Shown here: piece after piece, positions 1 through 5,132 of the stretch
Layout: each line of letters starts with the position of its first letter
Position numbering within the stretch: the first letter of the stretch is position 1
Assembly (NCBI GenBank): GCA_937864935.1
Contig: CALMDN010000138.1
Span: 1 to 5,132, forward strand
Origin: an uncultured Bacteroidales bacterium
GTDB lineage: Bacteria > Bacteroidota > Bacteroidia > Bacteroidales > Lentimicrobiaceae
Length of the DNA stretch: 5,132 bases
Direction: 5' to 3'
Translations under genes and position numbers: made by a program
The notes under the pieces: generated by a model
What the model was told of the DNA's origin: nothing
The model's input: only the letters and a program-made list of their open reading frames with translations
The model's database searches: none

Positions 1-807
1 ATTTTCATAAGTCCACGAATCAATACTCCTTGTATAAGGGAGTGCGCGTCGGGAGAAAAGCTGTACAGCCTGCAGCATGAGGCCCAGGCTCAGATTCTCC
101 GACTGAACGAGGTCATACCGCACCGTCAGGTCAGCAGCCACAAACAAAGCCGGTCCGGCATGGGTATTGTACCTGATTTCACGTTTCAGATTACTCCCGG
201 TTTCTTTCTGTACAATGGTTTCTCTGAATGGCAAAAACAGGTTGACACCTGCTCCGGGAGATAGCTTCAGGTGAAACCTGCGGGGGTTCATTTCAATAAA
301 CGGACTGATGCCCAGGCTCATGTCGGTAAGGTCCACCTGCCGGTAATTCGTATTGAGGTCGGCATAGAAACCGCTGTCGTTTCTCACATGAAACTGGTTG
401 AACTGATTGATGGTAAGCTTGCAGACATTGAAGTCGGCGCGAACTCCCACCACGAACCTGCCCGGGGTTTTGCGGTGCTTATACTGTGCTGAAATTCCCA
501 TGTGGCCCGGTCTGAAGTCGCTCATCATCTTCTGGTCAGTCGAGAACGTCCACTGCTCGGTTGTTTTCAGCGAGAAGCCCAGATCCAGGTATTGCGATGC
601 ATCCCATCCGGTGCCCGTTTCCAGAAAGTTCAGAAAGTCGAGATCCCTGCCTTCGGGAAGGCTTTCTCGCTGAAAACTGCGGCTCCCGAACTGAAGGTCA
701 AAAGTAAACCGTTCCCTGAAACCGGTTTGCTGTGCCGTGCTGCGGGCCTGGCAAAGCATCATCAGCAACATCAGCAGAAAATATGGGAAATGCCGGTCTT
801 TTTTCAT
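1..807 (-). CDS. Outer-membrane beta-barrel-like protein, C-terminus cut by window edge
   Basis: This reading frame stays open from an ATG at 807 to the left edge (269 codons, no stop), so the C-terminus is missing. The N-terminus is a clear Sec signal peptide: MKKDRH, then a hydrophobic run (about residues 8-19, FPYFLLMLLMML) and a likely cleavage near STAQQ (23-27). The mature part has short alternating polar/hydrophobic stretches with many aromatic residues, for example RFTFDLQFGSRSF (33-45), MGISAQYKHR (103-112), RFVVGVRADFNV (117-128), FHLKLSPGAGVNLFLPF (178-194) and PALFVAADLTVRYDL (219-233). This is the pattern of transmembrane beta-strands, so I place it in the outer membrane. No named family is recognised. 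The ATG overlaps the stop of the upstream lipoprotein gene in ATGA, which implies translational coupling and fixes the start. A partner role with that lipoprotein is inference. Confidence 0.75.
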   Translation of the reverse strand, partial: MKKDRHFPYFLLMLLMMLCQARSTAQQTGFRERFTFDLQFGSRSFQRESLPEGRDLDFLNFLETGTGWDASQYLDLGFSLKTTEQWTFSTDQKMMSDFRPGHMGISAQYKHRKTPGRFVVGVRADFNVCKLTINQFNQFHVRNDSGFYADLNTNYRQVDLTDMSLGISPFIEMNPRRFHLKLSPGAGVNLFLPFRETIVQKETGSNLKREIRYNTHAGPALFVAADLTVRYDLVQSENLSLGLMLQAVQLFSRRALPYTRSIDSWTYEN

Positions 808-1427
808 CGTGCTGCGATGGTTATCAGCCTGGTGGTGTCGCGCAGAATCAGGCTGTCGGAAAAGGTAAATGTGAAGACAAAACGTGCTTCCGGATGCTGA
901 ACTTCTGTTTTAAGGTACAGATCGAAAGACTCAATGCCGCTATCGTAATAGACCTTCCCGATGGTCTGATTGCAGAGATCGTTCAGCAGGATGTAGAGAT
1001 TTCCGGAAGCGGCATTTGAAGTTGGTTTCGCGACAAATAAACCGCTGACTTCTCCGGCCGGAATGTCCGGTGATAGTGCATACAGACTTTCGATGCTGAT
1101 CTGCGTCAGGTGCTGATTGGCCATAAAGGGGAAGGCACAATCGCATTTGGCAAATGCCTTTGCCTGGCTGAATCCGGGGGTCACAATGTCAGGGGCCTGG
1201 GCGTAAAAATATCCGGTAGAATCGAACAGGGAGATTGAGAAGGCCACGGCAGCCGGGCGCATCGTATCACTATCGGTATATTCGGGCCAGGGACCGGTGT
1301 TGTCGAGGTTTACGATGTCTGTTTGATTGAAGGAAAAAGGTCTGGCGGCCTCATCACATTCACAGCATCCGGGAATGATCCTGAGCAGGTTGAGTGAAAG
1401 GAGAATAAAAAGTATTTTTTTGAGCAT
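804..1427 (-). CDS. Cysteine-rich probable lipoprotein, function unknown
   Basis: The product is 207 aa. It opens with MLKK, a hydrophobic helix (about 5-18) and then IIPGCCECDE, which reads as a signal-peptidase II lipobox with C21 as the lipidated cysteine. Pro at -2 is unusual, so lipid attachment is likely but not certain. Six cysteines are present: C21, C22, C24, C95, C97 and C152. The CxC at 95-97 echoes the N-terminal CCxC and could form disulfides or bind metal. The rest looks like a beta-rich soluble domain. It loosely recalls small Bacteroidota lipoproteins with a CCxC start such as DUF5034, but I cannot confirm that. An upstream in-frame start at 1562 would give 252 aa, but it would bury the signal peptide and overlap the preceding gene by about 107 bp, so the ATG at 1427 is preferred. 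The stop overlaps the next start by 4 bp. Confidence 0.72.
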   Translation of the reverse strand: MLKKILFILLSLNLLRIIPGCCECDEAARPFSFNQTDIVNLDNTGPWPEYTDSDTMRPAAVAFSISLFDSTGYFYAQAPDIVTPGFSQAKAFAKCDCAFPFMANQHLTQISIESLYALSPDIPAGEVSGLFVAKPTSNAASGNLYILLNDLCNQTIGKVYYDSGIESFDLYLKTEVQHPEARFVFTFTFSDSLILRDTTRLITIAAR

Positions 1428-1455
1428 AAAGTAATTGTTATCTGGTAGTTGCAAG

Positions 1456-2085
1456 CTACCTCTCTGAAGGTTTAGTGTCCAGGATATACCCGATGCCGGC
1501 TCCCAATCCTGCCTCCAGCAGGTGTTGCTGGTGATTTTCATGCTGAAATGCCGGGAAAGCATGTATCCTGAGCAGGGGGTTCAGGCGGAAGTAGAGTTTA
1601 CGGTATTGATAATTTACCCCAGTGCCAAGCTCGAAGCCCATTCCGCTCTGGTTGTCGAAATACGATCCGGTGCGGTCCGTTTCCAGGTCAACCAGAAGGC
1701 CGCCGTTGATGAAAAAGTACTTTCCCAGTTCAAGGTTAAGCTTGAGCGGGATGGTAACGAGGGTTAGTGAATTTTTTTCGGGGGTCATGTCAACACCCGG
1801 CATAAACTCAGGGGTGCTGATGAGGTGATGGCGGGCAATCAGCAGTCCTGACTCAAACCATAAAATCCGGCCGGTTTTGATGCTTACCAGTGCTCCTAAG
1901 AAGCGGGCTCCGTCGCCCGAATAACTGCCGCCCCCATCGAGGGTGACAAAACGGGTGGGGGTAAGCTGCGAGAAACCGCCCTGAATGCCGGCCAGGGTCT
2001 GACTGCTCAGCTGCATTGGTCCTGAAAGCAGCAACAGCAGGAGAAGAAAGGGAAACAACGGGATGAACAATAACGACGGCTTCAT
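1456..2085 (-). CDS. Small outer-membrane beta-barrel protein (OMP_b-brl-like)
   Basis: The product is 209 aa. It begins with a strong signal peptide: MKPS, then a very hydrophobic leucine-rich core (about 5-21), with likely cleavage around residues 24-29 (MQLSSQT). The mature 180 or so residues alternate short amphipathic strands with Gly/Asn turns. The stretch SLTLVTIPLKLNLEL followed by GKYFFINGGLLVDLE (106-135) is very like the strand pairs of the eight-stranded OMP_b-brl families of Bacteroidota, where 'IPLxL' precedes a 'YFxxGG' strand. YRKLYFRLNPLLRI (161-174) and LEAGLGAGIGYIL (190-202) fit further strands. Family membership is from pattern memory, not a search. No substrate can be assigned. 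The ATG at 2085 has no Shine-Dalgarno sequence. It lies 35 bp after the radA stop and 28 bp before the lipoprotein start, consistent with one transcript. Confidence 0.75.
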   Translation of the reverse strand: MKPSLLFIPLFPFLLLLLLLSGPMQLSSQTLAGIQGGFSQLTPTRFVTLDGGGSYSGDGARFLGALVSIKTGRILWFESGLLIARHHLISTPEFMPGVDMTPEKNSLTLVTIPLKLNLELGKYFFINGGLLVDLETDRTGSYFDNQSGMGFELGTGVNYQYRKLYFRLNPLLRIHAFPAFQHENHQQHLLEAGLGAGIGYILDTKPSER

Positions 2086-2120
2086 GGGTTGGGAAAGGGA
2101 TGAAAGGTTTTGCTTCAGGG

Positions 2121-3485
2121 TTAGCCGAAAAGGAACCGGAATACTTCTTCGATTTTCCCCACGGGCTGAATGGTGATTCCTTTGGCTGAACTCCGGGCTG
2201 CTTTCAGGTTGAGTCTGGAAACCACGATGGTGTCGAACCCAAGCTTACCGGCTTCGGCCACCCTTTGCTCAATGCGGGAGACCGGGCGGATTTCACCTGA
2301 GAGACCGATCTCGGCAGCAAAACAGGTTTTTGAGCTGATCGGGATGTCAATGTTTGACGACAGCACAGCGCTTACCACAGCAAGGTCGGTCGCCGGATCA
2401 TCCACACGGAGGCCGCCGGCAATGTTGAGGAAGACATCTTTAACACCCAGCTTGAAACCGCTTCTTTTTTCGAGTACAGCAAGCAACATGTTCAGTCTGC
2501 GTGTATCAAAACCTGTGCAGGAACGCTGGGGAGTTCCGTAGGCTGCGGTACTCACCAGCGCCTGGGTTTCAATGAGCATCGGGCGCAGGCCTTCGATGGT
2601 AGCGGCCACCGCCGAGCCGCTCACCGGTTCTTCGTGCCGGGTAATCAGGATCTCAGAGGGGTTGCTTACTTCACGCAAACCCTCCGCCTGCATTTCGTAA
2701 ATGCCGAGTTCCGAAGTGCTGCCAAACCGGTTTTTTACCGAGCGCAGTATCCTGTAGCCATAGTTGCGGTCGCCTTCAAACTGGAGCACTGTATCTACCA
2801 TGTGTTCAAGCAGTTTCGGGCCGGCGAGACTGCCCTCTTTGGTGATGTGCCCGATCAGAAACACCGGTACATTGGCAGTTTTTGCAAACTGCTGTAACTC
2901 TGAGGCGGTTTCACGGATCTGCGAAATACTGCCGGCCGAGGCCTCGATGTTGTCGCTGCTGAGGGTTTGTATCGAATCAACAATCACGATTCCGGGATTG
3001 ATGGCCGCGATGTGACGGAGGATTTCACCGGTGGAGGTTTCGGTGAGGATATAGCATTCGTTTTTCCCCATGCCCAGACGCTCGCCCCTCATCCTGATCT
3101 GCTGCTCACTCTCCTCACCCGAAACATAGAGCACCTTCAGGTTGCTGATGGTGAGCGCTACCTGCAGCATCAGGGTCGATTTGCCGATTCCGGGTTCACC
3201 ACCGACGAGAATTACCGAGCCCGGTACCAGGCCGCCGCCAAGCACCCGGTTCAGCTCCCCGTTGCGGGTGTTAATTCTGGTTTCGCCCGTAATTTCTATG
3301 TCGGTGATCAGGGTGGGTATCGAAGGCTTTTTTGCCTTCAACCCTGCGACTGAAGTGCTTTCAGCCCTCTGAACAACCTCTTCCACATAGGTATTCCATT
3401 CCCCGCACGAAGGGCACCGGCCTATCCATTTTGGTGACTGAGCCCCGCAGTTGCTGCAGAAAAATGCTGTTTTGGTTTTGGCCAT
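2121..3485 (-). CDS. radA: DNA repair protein RadA (Sms)
   Basis: RadA is a RecA-related ATPase that helps process recombination intermediates and extend branches during homologous recombination. All family landmarks are present in 454 aa, the usual length. There is a C4 zinc finger at the N-terminus (C10, C13, C24, C27). The Walker A motif GGEPGIGKST (95-104) has K102, and the Walker B strand IVIVD ends at D170. The RadA signature KNRFG is at 251-255. A Lon-protease-like C-terminal domain (about 285-454) includes GGLRVDDPATDLAV (357-370), where the catalytic Ser of Lon is absent, as is normal for RadA. The ATG at 3485 is chosen because MAKTKTAFFC places the zinc finger at the family position. 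An upstream in-frame start at 3530 would add 15 residues encoded by repeat DNA. There is no Shine-Dalgarno sequence. Outer-membrane genes follow closely, with no obvious functional link. Confidence 0.97.
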   Translation of the reverse strand: MAKTKTAFFCSNCGAQSPKWIGRCPSCGEWNTYVEEVVQRAESTSVAGLKAKKPSIPTLITDIEITGETRINTRNGELNRVLGGGLVPGSVILVGGEPGIGKSTLMLQVALTISNLKVLYVSGEESEQQIRMRGERLGMGKNECYILTETSTGEILRHIAAINPGIVIVDSIQTLSSDNIEASAGSISQIRETASELQQFAKTANVPVFLIGHITKEGSLAGPKLLEHMVDTVLQFEGDRNYGYRILRSVKNRFGSTSELGIYEMQAEGLREVSNPSEILITRHEEPVSGSAVAATIEGLRPMLIETQALVSTAAYGTPQRSCTGFDTRRLNMLLAVLEKRSGFKLGVKDVFLNIAGGLRVDDPATDLAVVSAVLSSNIDIPISSKTCFAAEIGLSGEIRPVSRIEQRVAEAGKLGFDTIVVSRLNLKAARSSAKGITIQPVGKIEEVFRFLFG

Positions 3486-3509
3486 TGGTTTAATTATACT
3501 CAGTTTGTG

Positions 3510-3581
3510 CGTCCCTCGTCCCTTGGTCACTGAGCGAAGTCGAAGTGCGTCCCTCGTCCCTCGTCCCTTTTCCTCGTCCCT
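3510..3581. repeat. Intergenic heptamer repeat CGTCCCT / AGGGACG (six copies)
   Basis: Six exact copies of CGTCCCT (AGGGACG on the minus strand) lie at 3510-3516, 3517-3523, 3548-3554, 3555-3561, 3562-3568 and 3575-3581. They form a two-copy block and a three-copy block flanking a palindrome-like element, plus one more copy after a short T-rich interruption. The array fills most of the 105-bp gap between the response regulator stop and the radA start, and it is outside both genes. Heptamer arrays of this kind are, to my memory, frequent between genes in Bacteroidota genomes; their function is unknown. There is no T-run, so it is not an intrinsic terminator. Slippage could change the copy number and so the spacing upstream of radA. 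Confidence 0.9.
3528..3547. repeat. REP-like imperfect palindrome (TGAGCGAAGTCGAA core)
   Basis: The 20-bp element starts CACTGAGCG and ends TCGAAGTG. Its outer arms CACT/AGTG pair. On the minus strand the inside can fold with a GA/TC pair and a C-C mismatch around a TTCG loop. The core TGAGCGAAGTCGAA resembles a short palindrome seen dispersed between genes in many bacterial genomes (REP-like); that parallel is from memory. It sits between two blocks of the heptamer repeat, so the whole spacer looks like a composite repeat unit. Confidence 0.65.
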
Positions 3582-3590
3582 GATCGTAAC

Positions 3591-4247
3591 TCAAACCTCT
3601 ATCAGGTTGTTGCGGATGGCGAATTTAACCATATCTACCGTGGTTTTCAGGTTAATTTTCCGCATGATGTTGTTTTTATGTGATTCAACGGTGCGTATAC
3701 TCACGAAGAGCTTGTCTGCAATCTCCTTGTTGGTGTAACTGTCGGCAAACAGCTTGAGGACTTCCAGTTCGCGTTCACTCAGCGTACTGTTGGGGTTGTT
3801 TTTTATGGGATTGTTACCCGACTGTTTGAGGTAACGTTTGAGAATGATGTTGGAAATAGACTTGCTGTAATAGTCATAGCCACTCCTTACAGTCATAATG
3901 GCTTCTATCATTTCATTGCGGTCGGCATCTTTGCTCAGAAAGCCTTTGGCACCGGCTTTCAGGGTGCGCAGAATAAAGCTCTCCTGAACAGTCATGGCAA
4001 GAATCAGAATCTTTATCTGTGGGTGCTCACGCTGAATGATCCGGATCATGTCGATGTCATGATCGCCGGGTTCATAGGTGTTGAGCAGCACCACATGGAT
4101 GGGCAATATCCGCAGTTTGATGAGCAGTTCAGACAGGTTACGGACACACCCCATTATGGTAATACTCTGACTGTCAGACAGCAACGATTTGATGCCTTCG
4201 CATACAATGTGATGATCATCTACGAGGATTACTTCAATTTTATTCAC
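3591..4247 (-). CDS. LuxR/NarL-type response regulator with degenerate receiver site
   Basis: This 218-aa protein has the two-domain build of NarL/FixJ-type transcription factors. The receiver domain (about 3-120) begins IEVILVDDH with the acidic pair D10/D11 and ends with LKAGAKGFLSKDA, which carries the conserved K106. A linker (about 141-153) is rich in Asn and Pro. The C-terminal LuxR helix-turn-helix (about 155-215) reads TLSERELEVLKLFADSYTNK and continues to a recognition helix at about 183-198 (SIRTVESH). The oddity is in the receiver: the phosphoacceptor position after HVVLL is N56 (codon AAC, 4082-4080) instead of Asp, and the switch Thr/Ser after ILIL is A84 (codon GCC, 3998-3996). 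The protein therefore probably acts without phosphorylation, or answers another signal. The start is GTG at 4247, supported by a GGAGG seven bases upstream; an in-frame TAA lies at 4280-4278. No histidine kinase gene is adjacent on the visible side. Targets are unknown. Confidence 0.93.
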   Translation of the reverse strand: MNKIEVILVDDHHIVCEGIKSLLSDSQSITIMGCVRNLSELLIKLRILPIHVVLLNTYEPGDHDIDMIRIIQREHPQIKILILAMTVQESFILRTLKAGAKGFLSKDADRNEMIEAIMTVRSGYDYYSKSISNIILKRYLKQSGNNPIKNNPNSTLSERELEVLKLFADSYTNKEIADKLFVSIRTVESHKNNIMRKINLKTTVDMVKFAIRNNLIEV

Positions 4248-4254
4248 TTTCAGG

Positions 4255-4259
4255 CCTCC
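4255..4259 (-). promoter_or_regulatory. Shine-Dalgarno GGAGG for the GTG start of the response regulator
   Basis: On the minus strand the sequence reads GGAGG, CCTGAAA, GTG: a perfect Shine-Dalgarno core seven bases before a GTG codon. It decides the start, since no ATG lies between this site and the upstream in-frame stop at 4280-4278. No other gene start in the window has a comparable site. Confidence 0.75.
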
Positions 4260-4272
4260 GCATTTCTGCTGA

Positions 4273-4302
4273 CGAAATTAGTGTAAATAGTGTGAAAACC
4301 AA
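4273..4302 (-). promoter_or_regulatory. Candidate Bacteroidota-type promoter of the response regulator
   Basis: On the minus strand TTG (4302-4300) is followed after exactly 19 bases by TAATTTCG (4280-4273). This fits the Bacteroidota primary-sigma consensus TTG-N19-21-TAnnTTTG with one mismatch. Transcription would start near 4265-4268, leaving a leader of about 20 bases that just contains the GGAGG site. No equally good match was found for the divergent plus-strand gene; the nearest is TTG at 4330 with TAACTTAG at 4357, and its 24-base spacing is too long. Confidence 0.5.
4276..4293. repeat. Tandem 9-mer ACACTAWTT inside the candidate promoter
   Basis: On the minus strand ACACTATTT (4293-4285) is followed directly by ACACTAATT (4284-4276), two units agreeing at eight of nine positions. 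The pair fills most of the space between the candidate -33 and -7 elements and overlaps the latter. Its position in a short divergent spacer makes it a possible operator, perhaps for the regulator itself. It could equally be chance in AT-rich DNA. Confidence 0.4.
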
Positions 4303-4395
4303 ATCCTGATGTATTAAATCGCCCGGGAATTGGTCTGCTGGCTAAACTTCTTTTTATAACTTAGTGCCTTGGTTTCTGATTTAACAAACAAGCCT

Positions 4396-5132
4396 ATGTC
4401 AGAGCATATTCCGGATATAAAGACCCTGTTGCACGAGCAGGGGGAGCGGTTGAAAGAACTTGCCGCCATCAACCAGACCACCCAGATTCTGAAGGAAGGC
4501 AAGCCGGTGGACGAAACCCTCCAGCAGCTTGCGATGATTTTTCCGGCAGCCTGGCAGTATCCGGCTTATACTACGGCCAGAATTAAATTTGATGGCAAGG
4601 AATACAAATCGGTCGGGTTTCAGGAGAGCCGCTGGCAGCAACGTCAGCATTTCGAAACCATCAACGACAAGAAAGGGGCGATTGAGATCTTTTACCTCAA
4701 GGAGTTTGTGGCAGCCGATGAAGGGCCGTTCCTGAAAGAAGAGCGGCACCTGATCTCCAACCTTGCCAACATGATCACCGGCTATCTCAACAGCCAGGAA
4801 GCAAGCCGTATTCTCAGGAAAACCCAGCCGGGATGGATCTCCGGCGACAAGCAGGGCCCCGGTGAACAGTCACCTGCTTCGAGCCGTCAGCTGCTGCAGA
4901 AGTTTCTCAACAAAAACAATTACGACCGCGATGTGTACCACGACCTGATGCCGTTTAAGGTACGGGAGATCCTGCTCGTTGCCAACCTGTATGATGCTTA
5001 CAGCATTGAAAAAGAGGGAAGGTTTTCCGAGCATGTGCTGGGTGAATACCATCAGCTCAGTCTGACCTCAATGCCACGAATTACCGGAGTGTCGTCGGAA
5101 GAAGAGATTTTCGAACAATTGCAGGGCAAGCA
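4396..5132 (+). CDS. GAF-like plus receiver-like N-terminus of a probable PEP/pyruvate-binding (PEP synthase-like) protein, partial
   Basis: The frame runs from ATG 4396 to the right edge (245 codons plus two bases) with no stop, so only the N-terminus is seen. Residues about 12-132 form a GAF-like sensory region. The start HEQGERLKELAAINQTTQIL resembles a signalling helix, and IFPAAWQYP (48-56), then IEIFYLKEF (96-104) and DEGPFLKEERHLISNLA (108-124), match a region found ahead of histidine kinases and PEP synthase-like proteins. A hydrophilic linker (about 135-165) follows. From about residue 186, PFKVREILLVANLYDAYSIE opens a receiver-like fold without the usual acidic pair, leading into LGEYHQL. 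This order is what I remember of Bacteroidota proteins of about 1000 aa annotated as PEP/pyruvate-binding or PEP synthase-like. The catalytic part would lie beyond the window, so a sensor histidine kinase remains an alternative. No Shine-Dalgarno sequence is seen; an in-frame TAA at 4357 precedes the only plausible ATG. Confidence 0.75.
   Translation, partial: MSEHIPDIKTLLHEQGERLKELAAINQTTQILKEGKPVDETLQQLAMIFPAAWQYPAYTTARIKFDGKEYKSVGFQESRWQQRQHFETINDKKGAIEIFYLKEFVAADEGPFLKEERHLISNLANMITGYLNSQEASRILRKTQPGWISGDKQGPGEQSPASSRQLLQKFLNKNNYDRDVYHDLMPFKVREILLVANLYDAYSIEKEGRFSEHVLGEYHQLSLTSMPRITGVSSEEEIFEQLQGK

Noticed and set aside
271..1019. Plus-strand open frames of 73-132 codons over the left part of the window
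   Set aside because: They lie opposite coherent minus-strand genes with signal peptides and show no family features.
1444..1460. Short inverted repeat GGTAG / CTACC at the stop of the small barrel gene, as a terminator
   Set aside because: The stem is only 5 bp and no T-run follows on the minus strand; the next gene starts 28 bp on.
1428..1562. Longer N-terminus for the lipoprotein gene, starting at 1562
   Set aside because: It would place 45 residues before a clear signal peptide and overlap the preceding gene by about 107 bp; the added residues show no domain.
2121..2640. Missing catalytic Ser in the Lon-like domain of RadA as a sign of damage
   Set aside because: RadA proteins normally lack protease activity at this domain; the sequence here is typical.
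2170..3353. Plus-strand open frames of 83-128 codons opposite radA
   Set aside because: They are antisense shadows of a certain radA gene.
3486..3530. Fifteen extra N-terminal residues on RadA (start at 3530)
   Set aside because: They are encoded by the heptamer/palindrome repeat and precede the conserved MAKxKxxFxC start of the family.
3528..3547. Palindrome in the radA spacer as an intrinsic terminator of the response regulator
   Set aside because: The stem is imperfect and is followed by ACCAAGGG rather than a T-run.
4399..4749. Minus-strand 116-codon frame opposite the plus-strand sensor gene
   Set aside because: The plus-strand frame is open across the whole region and matches a known domain order; the minus frame has no recognisable features.

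Overview
The window most likely comes from a member of the Bacteroidota (Bacteroidia-like). The evidence is indirect: two small outer-membrane beta-barrel genes and a lipoprotein of Bacteroidota style, start sites mostly without a Shine-Dalgarno sequence, a candidate promoter of the TTG-N19-TAnnTTTG type, an intergenic AGGGACG heptamer repeat, and a large-protein N-terminus that resembles the PEP/pyruvate-binding proteins of that phylum. No RNA gene, CRISPR array, insertion sequence or phage gene is visible.

Layout. Positions 1-4247 are read entirely from the minus strand; 4396-5132 is read from the plus strand. In transcription order the minus-strand block holds a LuxR/NarL-type response regulator (4247-3591), a 105-bp repeat-bearing spacer, radA (3485-2121), a small outer-membrane beta-barrel protein (2085-1456), a cysteine-rich probable lipoprotein (1427-804), and a second, larger beta-barrel protein (807 to the left edge, incomplete). 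The last four genes are tightly packed, with gaps of 35 and 28 bp and then a 4-bp ATGA overlap, so they probably share a transcript. On the plus strand, across a 148-bp divergent spacer, lies the first 245 codons of a multidomain protein: a GAF-like sensory region, a linker, then the start of a receiver-like domain.

How the parts may work together. RadA is a housekeeping recombination and repair protein. The three genes after it look like an envelope cassette of unknown function. The two divergent genes are the most interesting part. The response regulator has Asn where the phosphoacceptor Asp should be, and Ala where the switch Thr/Ser should be, so it probably does not work by ordinary phosphorylation. 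Its neighbour also starts a receiver-like domain without the usual acidic pair. The spacer holds a candidate promoter for the regulator with a tandem 9-mer inside it, a possible operator. I see no clearly new defence or mobile system.
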